From positions 186,001-250,000 of the forward strand of contig DYJC01000002.1 of the NCBI GenBank assembly GCA_020723305.1: a stretch of 64,000 nucleotides of DNA. Direction: 5' to 3'. Position numbers and translations under genes: made by a program. Below, piece after piece: positions 1-8,790 of the stretch. This DNA comes from Desulfosudis oleivorans. Lineage in GTDB: Bacteria > Desulfobacterota > Desulfobacteria > Desulfobacterales > SURF-7. The stretch's first letter is position 1. Each line of letters begins with the position of its first letter. The notes under the pieces were generated by a model, which saw only the letters and a list, made by a program, of their open reading frames with translations, had not been told where the DNA came from and made no database searches.

Positions 1-1059
1 CGGGCCTTGAATATGCCTATTAATATGACAACCAGTCGCGGCTGCCCTTTTAAATGCATATTCTGTGTCGGCAGAAAAATGGTTGGAGCAAAGGTTCGTT
101 ACCGCAATGCCAAATTGGTTGTAGATGAAATGGAGAATCTCATCAAGCTTGGTTTTTCTCAGATTAATCTCGCCGACGATCTGTTTACCGCCAATGAAAA
201 ACATTGTATCGATATATGTAATGAGATTGTAAAGAGAAATTTGAAAGTCAAATGGTCCTCTTTTGCGCGCGTGGATACTGTATCTCCTGAAGTGTTATCG
301 AAAATGAAAGAAGCCGGATGCACGGCCATCAGCTTTGGCATTGAGACCGGGAATGAAGAAATTTTGAAAACTATTCAAAAGAGAATCACGACTTCACAGA
401 TTAGGGATGCGGTGAAGATGTGTAACGATTCCGGAATTCAACCCTGCGGCTCGTTTATTCTGGGTTTGCCGGGTGAAACACCGGAAACGATTGAGGAAAC
501 AGTTGCCTTTGGCGATTCATTAAAAAAGATGAATTTAGCCTATGGATTTCATATTCTTGCACCTTTTCCGGGAACCCGTGTACGGGAAGAGGCAGATCAA
601 TATGGTCTGAAAATTCTAACAGATGATTGGTCCGAATACCACGCAAACCGGGCAGTTGCCGAAACCCCTTCCGTTAACAAGGAAATGCTGGATAACATTG
701 CCAAAGAATGGGAAGAAAATATCGAAAAATGGTTAGGACATATTCAGGAGAGAATCAAGACCGGTGAAGCCTCTGAGGAGGAAGCCTTTCCCCTTGTGAA
801 CCTTGAACGTACCATATTAATATATGATTTGATGATGCAGGATATCCTTTCCATTTATGGCTCCTGGGAACAGGAGAACTCAGCCTCTGTTTCAACGGAA
901 GATGCGCTTCATATGATGATTCAGAGGATTCCGGAAGACTCCATTAAACATCCACGGGAGAAGATATTCGCAGAACTTCAGGTGCAAATGAGCAAAGAAA
1001 ATCTTCGGTTTCGAAATGATAATGGGAGAATATCGCTGGAGTGGAATGATTATCTGTAG
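1..1059 (+). CDS. B12-binding-type radical SAM protein, C-terminal part (5' truncated by window)
   Basis: The frame is open from base 1, so the start lies outside the window. The segment begins just before the radical SAM cluster motif CxxxCxxC, read as CPFKCIFC at about codons 15-22. The rest of the SAM barrel follows, including the SFGIETG and LGLPGETPET segments typical of the Elp3/MiaB-like SAM fold. Proteins that place the Fe-S motif after an MTTSRGCP-type lead-in usually carry an N-terminal cobalamin-binding Rossmann domain, which would be upstream of the window. The last 130 or so residues are helical and acidic and I do not recognise them. The substrate cannot be read from sequence; methyl transfer or ring rearrangement in cofactor or lipid metabolism are family possibilities. 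Confidence 0.85.
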   Translation, partial: RALNMPINMTTSRGCPFKCIFCVGRKMVGAKVRYRNAKLVVDEMENLIKLGFSQINLADDLFTANEKHCIDICNEIVKRNLKVKWSSFARVDTVSPEVLSKMKEAGCTAISFGIETGNEEILKTIQKRITTSQIRDAVKMCNDSGIQPCGSFILGLPGETPETIEETVAFGDSLKKMNLAYGFHILAPFPGTRVREEADQYGLKILTDDWSEYHANRAVAETPSVNKEMLDNIAKEWEENIEKWLGHIQERIKTGEASEEEAFPLVNLERTILIYDLMMQDILSIYGSWEQENSASVSTEDALHMMIQRIPEDSIKHPREKIFAELQVQMSKENLRFRNDNGRISLEWNDYL

Positions 1060-1077
1060 TTCCTGCCGAGCTGATTA

Positions 1078-1878
1078 TTATCCTTGCATCGTGAGGAAGT
1101 ACCAATCCACAATCGTGTCCCCAAAAAAAATGTAAGTGATGCTTCCAATTGAAAGGAAAGGACCAAAAGGGATTGCATACTTCATATTTTTTTTTCTGGC
1201 CAACATTAAAGGAAGACCGATGAGTGTTCCCAGTGCGGAAGCCATATAAATTGTAAAAAGAACACCTTGCCATCCGATCATCGCACCGATCATTGCAAGC
1301 AGCTTAATATCACCGCCACCCATTCCGTCTTTTTTCGTGATGGCTTTATATCCCCATGCAATCAGGAAAAGACTGCCGCCGCCGGTTATCAATCCCAGCA
1401 GTGCGTCTTTGAACGATAACTCCGGAAAAGCAAAGGAGGCGAGAAGACACACGGGAATACCAGGTAAAGTGATCCGGTTGGGTATAATTTTGTGGTCAAT
1501 ATCAATATAGGTAATGACAATAAGAGCCGATATAAAGGAGAAAATGATCAGGGCCTGGATGGATAATCCGTATTTCATAAAAGAGCTGAGGGCGCAGAGT
1601 CCGGTTATAATCTCTACGCATACATACCGGAATGATATCGAATTTTTGCAATTTCTGCAACGGCCAAGGAGAAAAATATAGCTCAGAATCGGAATGTTGT
1701 CATAAAATTTTATCGGTGTGTTGCAGACAGGGCAATGTGAGGATGGTTTGACAATCGATTGATATGCCGGAAGTCTGTAAATGCATACATTTAAAAAGCT
1801 GCCGATGCATGCGCCAAATATAAAAGCATAGATTTGTATAATCGAGTCCGGCATGTGTATGAATATTCTCCGATCCAT
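1078..1878 (-). CDS. pilD: prepilin peptidase / N-methyltransferase (A24 family)
   Basis: This inner-membrane aspartic protease cleaves the leader of type IV prepilins and type II secretion pseudopilins and methylates the new N-terminus. The N-terminal part shows the GSFLNVCIYRLP segment and a zinc-ribbon pair of CPVC and CRNC motifs that marks full bifunctional enzymes. The first catalytic aspartate is in YIDIDHKIIPN and the second in the GMGGGDIKLL loop. Several hydrophobic segments follow. Length of 258-266 residues fits the family. The start is ambiguous between 1878 and an in-frame ATG at 1854, since neither has a well-spaced Shine-Dalgarno. It is convergent with the radical SAM gene. 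No pilin genes are visible nearby, so the gene is isolated from its substrates. Confidence 0.93.
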   Translation of the reverse strand: MDRRIFIHMPDSIIQIYAFIFGACIGSFLNVCIYRLPAYQSIVKPSSHCPVCNTPIKFYDNIPILSYIFLLGRCRNCKNSISFRYVCVEIITGLCALSSFMKYGLSIQALIIFSFISALIVITYIDIDHKIIPNRITLPGIPVCLLASFAFPELSFKDALLGLITGGGSLFLIAWGYKAITKKDGMGGGDIKLLAMIGAMIGWQGVLFTIYMASALGTLIGLPLMLARKKNMKYAIPFGPFLSIGSITYIFFGDTIVDWYFLTMQG

Positions 1879-2149
1879 GTTATAAATTTATACTCCTCAA
1901 TGGGTTTATGGTGTATGAAAAGCGCAACCCATTGAGTCCGGGAATCATAGGTGTGTTGCAGAAAAAAAGCAAGGTTGATGTTGTAAATATTGAATTTGTT
2001 ATTATATTAATAGATCGATTATATTTATAGTTGATATTGAATAAATTGAAGCGCATAATATTGTCAGAAAAACAGGTTCTCATGGTACAATAGCGAAAAG
2101 TATATCTACTGCCGCTTTCAAGGATGAATTTGAATCAATAGGAGATGGA

Positions 2150-4570
2150 ATGGCTGAAACTGATAAAGACGATTTGATTAGTCTGATTCAAGATGACGAA
2201 GGAAAGACAGAAATTCCGGATGAGCTTCCACTTCTGCCTGTACGGGATGTTGTTATATTTACAGATATGTTGTTACCATTGTTTATTGGGCGTGAGAAGT
2301 CGGTCACAGCTATGGAAGCGGCTGTCGAGAATGACAAGCTCCTTTTTCTCGCTACCCAAAAGGATCCTACAATTGAAAATCCGGATCCGGATGAGATCTA
2401 TCTTGTTGGGACGGTCGGCAGAATTCTCAGGATGCTGAAATTGCCGGATGGCCGTCTCAAAGCCCTGGTGCAAGGGATTTCAAAAGCCAGAATTGTGAAA
2501 TACACACAGAAAAAGAACACCTATCGGGTTAAGATTGAGTTGATAAAAGAGCAGGCTGCAGGAGAAGTAAGCCTCGAATCCGAAGCGTTGATGAGGAATG
2601 TCCGGGAGCAGTGCGAGAAGATTTTATCGCTCAGGGGAGAGATGACAGGCGAAGTAGGTTCCATTCTGGATAACATAGAAGATCCAGGCAAACTGGCTGA
2701 TCTGGTTGCTTCGAATCTCCGATTGAAAACCGAAGATGCCCAGATTCTTCTTGAACTTACGGATTCGATTCAACGTTTGAATAAAATAAATGAATTTTTG
2801 TCCAAAGAGGTTGAGCTTTCTGCTGTTCAAGCAAAAATACAGTCCGATGTAAGGGATGAAATTTCAAAGAGCCAACGGGATTATTACTTGCGGGAGCAGG
2901 TCCGTGCAATCCATAAAGAGTTGGGAGAATCGGATGAAAAGACCCATGAGTTTGAGGATTACACAAAAAGAATAAAACAAGCAAAAATGCCCAAGGATGC
3001 TGAAAATGAGGCTTTGAAACAGTTGAAACGGCTTCAGTTGATGCATACTGATTCTTCAGAGGCGTCCATTTCCCGAACCTACCTTGACTGGTTGGTTGAG
3101 ATGCCATGGAGCAAATCAAGCAAAGACTATATCAATATCAAGAATGCACAGATTATTCTGGATAAGGAACACTATGGTCTTAGCAAAATTAAAGACCGGA
3201 TTCTGGAATATCTGAGTGTCCGAAAATTAAATCCAAAAATGAAGGGCTCGATCCTCTGTTTTATCGGTCCGCCCGGGGTTGGGAAAACATCCCTGGGTCA
3301 GGCGATTGCAAAGTCCATGAAAAGAAAATTTGTTCGGATCTCTTTGGGGGGTCTGAGGGATGAAGCGGAAATCAGAGGCCATCGAAGGACCTATATCGGG
3401 GCTCTGCCAGGCCGTATCATTCAGGGTTTGAAGCAGTGCGGTACCAATAATCCTGTGTTTATGATGGATGAGATTGATAAGATTGGTTCTGACTATCGTG
3501 GTGATCCCTCTTCCGCTCTTTTAGAGGTTCTTGATCCTGAACAAAATGTTGCTTTCAGCGATCACTATCTCAATCTGTCATTCGATCTTTCCAAGGTTAT
3601 GTTTATTTTAACGGCAAATTTGACGGATACGATACCGTCAGCCCTCATGGATCGAATGGAAATCATCAGCATTCCGGGGTATACGGAAGAGGAAAAAAGA
3701 GTAATTGCCGAAAAATATCTGCTTCCAAGGCAAATCAGAGAAAACGGTTTGCAGACCAGCAAGAGTCTGACCATCAGTCCGAACGCCATGGATGAAATTA
3801 TTACCGGATATACATCGGAAGCAGGCTTGCGAAATCTGGAACGGGAGCTTGGGACGATCTGCCGGAAAGTGGCCAGAAGAAAAGCAGAAGGAGATAAAAA
3901 ACCGGTCACGATTACTCGGACAAATCTGGAGAAATTTCTTGGTGTTACAAAATTTATACCGGAAATGGATCAGGAAGAAAGTCAGATTGGTCTGGCTACG
4001 GGTCTGGCCTGGACGCAGGTCGGCGGAGAGGTTTTGTATGTTGAAGCATCCCTTTTGCCTGGCAAGGGGGAACTGATCATTACCGGGCAGCTTGGAGAGG
4101 TCATGCAGGAGTCGGCTCGTGCAGCACTGAGTTATGCAAGAGCGAATATGAAAACATTCCATATTGACAAAGAGTTTTTTGAGAATCGGGATATTCATAT
4201 TCATGTTCCAGCGGGTGCAATTCCAAAGGATGGACCGTCTGCGGGTATTGCCATGGCAACCGCCTTGATTTCTGCAATGACGGAAACTCCAATCAACAAG
4301 TATGTAGCCATGACCGGTGAAATTACCTTAAGGGGTCGGGTTCTTCCCATCGGGGGGCTGAAAGAGAAGGCTTTGGGGGCTCTGAGAGCGGGTATTCGAA
4401 CCATTATTATTCCTGAAAAAAATAAAAAGGATCTATCCGAGATCCCGAAGAATGTGAAAAAGAAAATTAACTTTATTCCCGTGAAACAGATGGATAAAGT
4501 GCTTTCGATCGCACTTGAAGAGATCAAAAAGAAATCCAGGACAAAAAAGACCGGTAAAAAGAAAAAATGA
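2150..4570 (+). CDS. lon: ATP-dependent Lon protease
   Basis: Cytoplasmic AAA+ serine protease that degrades misfolded and regulatory proteins. The order is the Lon substrate-binding domain (about residues 25-215, opening with LPLLPVRDVVIF), a helical linker, an AAA+ module with Walker A GPPGVGKTS near residue 373 and Walker B FMMDEIDK, then the C-terminal protease. The catalytic serine is in PKDGPSAG near residue 697, and the lysine partner lies in the GGLKEKALGA region near 740. At 806 residues it is full length for LonA. The ATG is preceded by an AGGAGA Shine-Dalgarno. The C-terminus is unusually lysine-rich. The stop overlaps the tsaB start (ATGA), so the two are translationally coupled. 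Confidence 0.98.
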   Translation: MAETDKDDLISLIQDDEGKTEIPDELPLLPVRDVVIFTDMLLPLFIGREKSVTAMEAAVENDKLLFLATQKDPTIENPDPDEIYLVGTVGRILRMLKLPDGRLKALVQGISKARIVKYTQKKNTYRVKIELIKEQAAGEVSLESEALMRNVREQCEKILSLRGEMTGEVGSILDNIEDPGKLADLVASNLRLKTEDAQILLELTDSIQRLNKINEFLSKEVELSAVQAKIQSDVRDEISKSQRDYYLREQVRAIHKELGESDEKTHEFEDYTKRIKQAKMPKDAENEALKQLKRLQLMHTDSSEASISRTYLDWLVEMPWSKSSKDYINIKNAQIILDKEHYGLSKIKDRILEYLSVRKLNPKMKGSILCFIGPPGVGKTSLGQAIAKSMKRKFVRISLGGLRDEAEIRGHRRTYIGALPGRIIQGLKQCGTNNPVFMMDEIDKIGSDYRGDPSSALLEVLDPEQNVAFSDHYLNLSFDLSKVMFILTANLTDTIPSALMDRMEIISIPGYTEEEKRVIAEKYLLPRQIRENGLQTSKSLTISPNAMDEIITGYTSEAGLRNLERELGTICRKVARRKAEGDKKPVTITRTNLEKFLGVTKFIPEMDQEESQIGLATGLAWTQVGGEVLYVEASLLPGKGELIITGQLGEVMQESARAALSYARANMKTFHIDKEFFENRDIHIHVPAGAIPKDGPSAGIAMATALISAMTETPINKYVAMTGEITLRGRVLPIGGLKEKALGALRAGIRTIIIPEKNKKDLSEIPKNVKKKINFIPVKQMDKVLSIALEEIKKKSRTKKTGKKKK

Positions 4571-5244
4571 TTATTCTTGCTGCGGATACTGCTTCAAAGA
4601 GTTGCAGTGTTGCGATCGTGAGTGAACACAGTGTCCTGTCGGAAATAACAATCGTTACCCAAAAGACCCATTCAAGATATCTGATGGAGATGATTGAGTC
4701 TGCTATTCGCCGATCCGGAATTTCAAAACATGAGTTGGATGGATACGCCGTAACCATAGGGCCGGGCAGTTTTACAGGACTGAGAATTGGAATCAGTACA
4801 ATGAAGGGCCTTTCCGAAGCAACGGGTAAACCGATCGTAGGCGTTTCCTCGCTGGATGCACTGGCTGCTTCTTTTTCCTTTTCCGTGTTTCCGGTATGTT
4901 CCATGTTGGATGCAAGAAGAGGAGAGGTCTATTATGCGTGGTACCAGTTTACAGATGGTGTCATGAAGAAAAAAAATCAGGACGCTGTTGCATCCCCAAA
5001 ATCGGTTTTTGCTGATTTAAAAACCCCATGTTTGTTTGTTGGCGATGGCTCCGAAGTTTACCGGGAAGTCCTTATGGATCAGGACAGGGGAAATGTTTTT
5101 TTCTCCCCACCATCTCAAAATATGATACGCGCAGCTCATGTAGGTTATCTTGGGATGGAGAAGATTCACAGTCAGGATACCTTGGAAAATGCGCTTATCC
5201 CATATTATATAAGGAAATGTGATGCAGTTTATCAAAATGAGTAA
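4567..5244 (+). CDS. tsaB: TsaB, tRNA threonylcarbamoyladenosine (t6A) biosynthesis protein
   Basis: TsaB is the non-catalytic ASKHA-fold partner of TsaD in making the t6A37 modification of ANN-decoding tRNAs. The N-terminus (AADTASKSCSVAI) and the GPGSFTGLRIG segment are diagnostic for this family. The length of 225 residues is standard. It shares the ATGA overlap with lon, so it is translated from the lon message. No tsaC, tsaD or tsaE is present in the window. Confidence 0.95.
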   Translation: MIILAADTASKSCSVAIVSEHSVLSEITIVTQKTHSRYLMEMIESAIRRSGISKHELDGYAVTIGPGSFTGLRIGISTMKGLSEATGKPIVGVSSLDALAASFSFSVFPVCSMLDARRGEVYYAWYQFTDGVMKKKNQDAVASPKSVFADLKTPCLFVGDGSEVYREVLMDQDRGNVFFSPPSQNMIRAAHVGYLGMEKIHSQDTLENALIPYYIRKCDAVYQNE

Positions 5245-5378
5245 TAATTGAGTGAAACGTTTCTTGTGTTATCATTGACAATTGGGTCTGATTTTGATAT
5301 TTTTATAAGGTTTTTATATTTATTAATAATATATTCAATATGTTGTGTATAGAATCAGGATAGCAAGCAAAGGCGTGA

Positions 5379-6050
5379 ATGGAAAAATATTTTTGGTCTG
5401 AACCGATACACTTTACCGCTTTTCCAATTGCAAAACCAGGATATGGTGTGATCGGGGCATCTGCATTTGCAACAGCGATATTTGCATTGATCGGTTTTAC
5501 AGGGCTCTCCTTTCTGGGTCTCATTATCACTTTTTTTATCTGTTGGTTTTTCAGGGATCCGGATCGTGTTATACCTACACAGGAAGGGGCAGTGGTTTCA
5601 CCTGCGGATGGAAAAGTGATTATTCACGAAATTGTAAATGAAAATCCATTTATCGAGGGGCCCTGCCTGAAAATCAGTATTTTCATGTCCGTGTTTAATG
5701 TACATGTAAATCGGATTCCCCATGAAGGAAGAATCTCCCGGGTTGTGTATAATCCAGGCAAATTTTTTACTGCCAATCTGGATAAGGCTTCACTGGATAA
5801 TGAACAGAATGCAATAATTCTGGAGACAGAAAAAGGAAACATGATTTGTTTTATCCAGATTGCCGGTCTGATTGCAAGGCGGATTCTCTGTAGAATCCAG
5901 GAAGGGGATGAGTTATTACGGGGGCAGCGTTTTGGTATGATCTGTTTCGGATCTCGTCTGGATCTGTTTTTGCCTCCTGACACCCGATCGGCAATCTCAA
6001 TCGGAGAAAAGGTGCAGGCTGGTACATCCATATTGGGGTATCTGCATTGA
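5379..6050 (+). CDS. psd: phosphatidylserine decarboxylase, short (archaetidylserine-decarboxylase-like) form
   Basis: Membrane-associated pyruvoyl enzyme that converts phosphatidylserine to phosphatidylethanolamine. The 223-residue length, the two N-terminal hydrophobic segments, the SPADGKVI motif and the FNVHVNRIPHEG motif fit the short Psd form. The self-cleavage site is the Gly-Ser pair in CFGSRLDLF near residues 190-191; the serine becomes the pyruvoyl group. The partner gene pssA, often next to psd in related genomes, is absent here; a terminator and a leuB-type gene follow instead. Confidence 0.93.
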   Translation: MEKYFWSEPIHFTAFPIAKPGYGVIGASAFATAIFALIGFTGLSFLGLIITFFICWFFRDPDRVIPTQEGAVVSPADGKVIIHEIVNENPFIEGPCLKISIFMSVFNVHVNRIPHEGRISRVVYNPGKFFTANLDKASLDNEQNAIILETEKGNMICFIQIAGLIARRILCRIQEGDELLRGQRFGMICFGSRLDLFLPPDTRSAISIGEKVQAGTSILGYLH

Positions 6051-6093
6051 TCCATTACTGAAATCAGATCATTTTGAATCAGGAAAAAATACC

Positions 6094-6120
6094 TCGCCGA
6101 CCTTTTGGGTCGGCGATTTT
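6094..6120 (+). terminator. intrinsic terminator after psd
   Basis: A perfect 9-bp stem (TCGCCGACC at 6094-6102 with GGTCGGCGA at 6108-6116) with a 5-nt loop is followed by TTTT. It sits 44 nt after the psd stop and before the next gene. Confidence 0.88.
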
Positions 6121-6160
6121 AATCTAAACTTTTTGATCAGGGATAGTGGAGCAAAAGAAT

Positions 6161-7231
6161 ATGTCGAAGAAGTATAAAATTGCTGTAGTCGGGGGGGATG
6201 GAACAGGCCCCGAGGTTGTAGCCGAAGGAATCAAGGTGTTGAATGCTGTTGCAGAAAAGAGCGATTTTTCTTTACAATATACCGATTTTCACATCGGTGG
6301 TGAGCATTATAAAGCCACAGGAGAAATCCTTACAGACCAGGTTAAGGCATCGCTACGAGAACATGATTCGATTTTTCTGGGTGCAATCGGACATCCGGAT
6401 GTAAAACCGGGTATTCTTGAAAAAGGGCTTCTTCTGAATTTACGGTTTGATTTTGATCAATATATTAATCTTCGACCGGTTAAACTATATGAAGGTGTTG
6501 AAACCCCGCTAAAGGATAAAAAACCGGAACATATCGATTTTGTAGTCGTTCGGGAAAATACGGAAGGACTTTATGCTGGAGCGGGTGGTACCTTGAAGTA
6601 TGGGACACCGGATGAGGTGGCTGTTCAGGAGTCGATCAATACACGAAAAGGTGTGGAAAGGTGTATCCGATATGCGTTTGAGTACTGTCGGAAACGCAAT
6701 AAAAGAAAAAAGTTGACTTTGTGTGGAAAAACCAATGTACTAACGTTTGCTTTTGATTTATGGGAAAGAACTTTTCATGAAGTGTCCAAAGAGTACCCGG
6801 ATATTGAGATAGACTACGCACATGTGGATGCGATCTGCATGTGGATGGTAAAAAATCCCGAGTGGTTTGATGTCATTGTAACGGACAATATGTTTGGAGA
6901 TATTATTACCGATCTTGGCGCAATGATTCAGGGCGGCATGGGGATCGCCGCAGGCGGCAATATCAATCCGCATGGTGTCTCCATGTTTGAGCCCATCGGC
7001 GGTTCAGCTCCTAAATATACAGGAAAGCAGGTAATCAACCCCCTTGCAGCGATCATGGCTGGACAGTTGATGTTGGAGACACTTGGAGAAAAAAAAGCAG
7101 CGGAGCGGATTGAAGCGGCTGTTCAAAAAGTCCTGCGGGAGGATATTAAGGACGTTGCTGCCGGAAAAATGGGTTACACAACAAGCGAAGTAGGAGATCT
7201 TGTTGCTGATTTTATCGGTAAAACATCATGA
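6161..7231 (+). CDS. leuB: isocitrate/isopropylmalate dehydrogenase family, probably 3-isopropylmalate dehydrogenase
   Basis: NAD(P)-dependent beta-decarboxylating dehydrogenase. It has the [10 protein letters not shown] nucleotide-site start, the [11 protein letters not shown] phosphorylation-loop region, the metal-binding [12 protein letters not shown] aspartates and the [10 protein letters not shown] motif. In deltaproteobacteria this subtype is usually annotated as the leucine-pathway enzyme. However, the TEGLY loop also occurs in isocitrate, homoisocitrate and tartrate dehydrogenases, so substrate is inferred. An upstream GTG at 6146 is possible, but the ATG at 6161 has GGAG at 9-nt spacing and gives the usual N-terminus. 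No leuA, leuC or leuD is adjacent. Confidence 0.85.
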   Translation: MSKKYKIAVVGGDGTGPEVVAEGIKVLNAVAEKSDFSLQYTDFHIGGEHYKATGEILTDQVKASLREHDSIFLGAIGHPDVKPGILEKGLLLNLRFDFDQYINLRPVKLYEGVETPLKDKKPEHIDFVVVRENTEGLYAGAGGTLKYGTPDEVAVQESINTRKGVERCIRYAFEYCRKRNKRKKLTLCGKTNVLTFAFDLWERTFHEVSKEYPDIEIDYAHVDAICMWMVKNPEWFDVIVTDNMFGDIITDLGAMIQGGMGIAAGGNINPHGVSMFEPIGGSAPKYTGKQVINPLAAIMAGQLMLETLGEKKAAERIEAAVQKVLREDIKDVAAGKMGYTTSEVGDLVADFIGKTS

Positions 7232-7232
7232 T

Positions 7233-7258
7233 GATTCATTTTATGAATCGTTTTTTTT
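7233..7258 (+). terminator. intrinsic terminator after the leuB-type gene
   Basis: GATTCAT at 7233-7239 pairs with ATGAATC at 7243-7249 and is followed one base later by eight T residues. The hairpin starts 2 nt after the stop codon. The stem is short and AT-rich but the T-run is strong. Confidence 0.75.
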
Positions 7259-7282
7259 GAAGGTTGCTTCAGGAGTAAAAGC

Positions 7283-7750
7283 GTGGAAAGAGTACCGATA
7301 ACAAAAACTGGATATGAAGTTCTGAGAAAAGAGCTTATTCAACTCAAGAGTGTTGAACGCCCACTGAACATTAAGGCAATTGAAGAAGCCAGAGCCCATG
7401 GTGATTTGTCTGAAAATGCTGAATTTGAAGCAGCCAAGGATCGTCAGGGATTTATTGAGGGGAGAATTGGTGAGCTTGAATTTAAACTGGCCAATGCAGA
7501 TATTATAGACCCCACGAAACTATCAAAAAATAAGGTTGTGTTTGGATGCAGGGTATTGCTTGAGAATGCAGCCACAGGTGATGAAGTTGAATATCAATTG
7601 GTTGGCCCGGATGAATCCAATATTGATGAAGGCCGGATTTCGGTTTCATCTCCTCTTGGGAAGGCGATGCTCGGAAAAGTTCCCGGAGACGAAGTTGTTC
7701 TGAATGCTCCGGGAGGTAAAAGAAGCTATGAGTTGATTGAGATTCTATAG
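7283..7750 (+). CDS. greA: transcription elongation factor GreA
   Basis: GreA binds the RNA polymerase secondary channel and stimulates transcript cleavage to rescue backtracked complexes. The N-terminal coiled coil contains the acidic tip in ARAHGDLSENAEFEAAKDRQ, and the C-terminal FKBP-like domain ends in the APGGKRSYELIEI type tail. The length of 155 residues is standard. It starts with GTG behind AGGAG. It is followed by rpoZ 51 nt later, and both gene products act on RNA polymerase. Confidence 0.97.
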   Translation: MERVPITKTGYEVLRKELIQLKSVERPLNIKAIEEARAHGDLSENAEFEAAKDRQGFIEGRIGELEFKLANADIIDPTKLSKNKVVFGCRVLLENAATGDEVEYQLVGPDESNIDEGRISVSSPLGKAMLGKVPGDEVVLNAPGGKRSYELIEIL

Positions 7751-7801
7751 GATAGATACTTTTCATAATATTTGAAGAACAATAACAGGAGGATACTGAC
7801 T

Positions 7802-7996
7802 TTGGCACGTGTAACGATTGAAGACTGTCTGGAAAAAGTCAAGAACCGATTTGAATTGGTTCATATGGCCGCCAAACGGGTACGACAGATTCGGGAAGGT
7901 TCAGATTATCTGGTATATTCTCCGAAAAATGAGGATATTGTTGTGTCGCTGCGGGAGATCGCCGCAGGTAAGGTACAACGGAAAAAGAACGAGTAA
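7802..7996 (+). CDS. rpoZ: RNA polymerase omega subunit
   Basis: Omega helps assemble and stabilise RNA polymerase by clamping the beta-prime C-terminus. The 64-residue product starts [13 protein letters not shown] and continues with the [16 protein letters not shown] helix typical of RpoZ. An in-frame TTG exists upstream at 7772, but AGGAGGA at 7787-7793 lies 8 nt before a second TTG at 7802, and that start gives the conserved N-terminus. The gene therefore uses a TTG start. It lies between greA and a TtcA-like gene on the same strand. Confidence 0.95.
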   Translation: MARVTIEDCLEKVKNRFELVHMAAKRVRQIREGSDYLVYSPKNEDIVVSLREIAAGKVQRKKNE

Positions 7997-8019
7997 TTCA
8001 ATCCGGATAGACATATTTC

Positions 8020-8742
8020 ATGTCACGTCATCCATATTCGACAATGAAACGGTTGGTTGGAAAGGCGATCCATCAATACCGAATGATTTCCGATGGCGAA
8101 AAAATTGCAGTCGGGCTTTCCGGAGGGAAAGACAGTCTGTCCTTGATGTGGATTTTAACGGAACGCTTATCACGGATTCCAATTTCATATGAGTTGTTTG
8201 CGATTCACGTTGATCCAGGGTTTGAGGGCAGTGATCTTTCTTATCTGGAAGACTACTGTACAAAAATGAATTACAATCTGCGGGTGGAAAGATCTGATTT
8301 CGGGATCAGGGCTCATAGAAAAGAGAACCGGGAAAATCCTTGTTTTTCTTGTTCCCGACTGAGACGAAAACGACTGTTTGAGGTTGCATCTGAACTTGGC
8401 TGTAACAAGTTGGCACTCGGTCACCATAAAGATGATATTATTGAGACGCTCTTCATGAATATGTGTTACGGAGGGACCATCAGCACAATGGTTCCATCGC
8501 AATCTTTGTTTAACGGAGGGTTCACGATTATCCGTCCGTTGTCTTATATTGATGAAGATGTTATAATCCGATTTGCGCGGCAGAATGATTTTCCAGTTTT
8601 TCGGAATGCTTGTCCTTCTGAAAAACATTCCAAACGTCATGAGATGAAACAGATGCTTGCGGAACTTTATAAAACCAATCGAAAAATAAAAGGTAATATT
8701 TTTCGATCCATGTCTAATGTAAATACAGATTACCTTATATGA
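8020..8742 (+). CDS. ttcA: TtcA-family tRNA 2-thiocytidine (or related) sulfurtransferase
   Basis: PP-loop ATPase of the TtcA/TtuA group, which thiolates tRNA bases. The PP-loop SGGKDS is at residues 34-39. Two cysteines of a CxxC are at C108 and C111 in PCFSCSR, and a later cysteine occurs in RNACPSE, a possible third ligand of the Fe-S cluster used by this family. The GHHKDDIIETLFMN segment is a family hallmark. At 240 residues it is shorter than E. coli TtcA. The exact tRNA position modified is an inference from family. Confidence 0.88.
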   Translation: MSRHPYSTMKRLVGKAIHQYRMISDGEKIAVGLSGGKDSLSLMWILTERLSRIPISYELFAIHVDPGFEGSDLSYLEDYCTKMNYNLRVERSDFGIRAHRKENRENPCFSCSRLRRKRLFEVASELGCNKLALGHHKDDIIETLFMNMCYGGTISTMVPSQSLFNGGFTIIRPLSYIDEDVIIRFARQNDFPVFRNACPSEKHSKRHEMKQMLAELYKTNRKIKGNIFRSMSNVNTDYLI

Positions 8743-8743
8743 C

Positions 8744-8790
8744 AGGAGGTCAAGGATTATCCATTCGGCTTCAATCCTTTTTCAAACATG
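8744..8790 (+). promoter_or_regulatory. hairpin-bridged Shine-Dalgarno for folE2
   Basis: A strong AGGAGGT at 8744-8750 lies 37 nt before the only plausible ATG (8788). No ATG, GTG or TTG occurs in frame between them. AAGGATT (8752-8758) can pair with AATCCTT (8773-8779) over 7 bp, with a possible CC/GG extension in the loop. Folding this hairpin leaves about 9 nt between the Shine-Dalgarno and the AUG, a normal distance. Confidence 0.5.

Noticed and set aside
2060-2100. TTGTCA and TACAAT as a promoter for lon
   Set aside because: The spacing is about 19 nt and the -35 is imperfect; a promoter in this region is likely, but this pair is not convincing.
3638-4204. A 188-codon frame opposite lon
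   Set aside because: It is antisense to the conserved AAA+ and protease domains of Lon and has no protein-like composition; shadow of the coding strand.
8018-8263. Minus-strand frames inside the ttcA-like gene
   Set aside because: They lie wholly within a well-supported gene on the other strand, have no ribosome-binding site and no recognisable motif.
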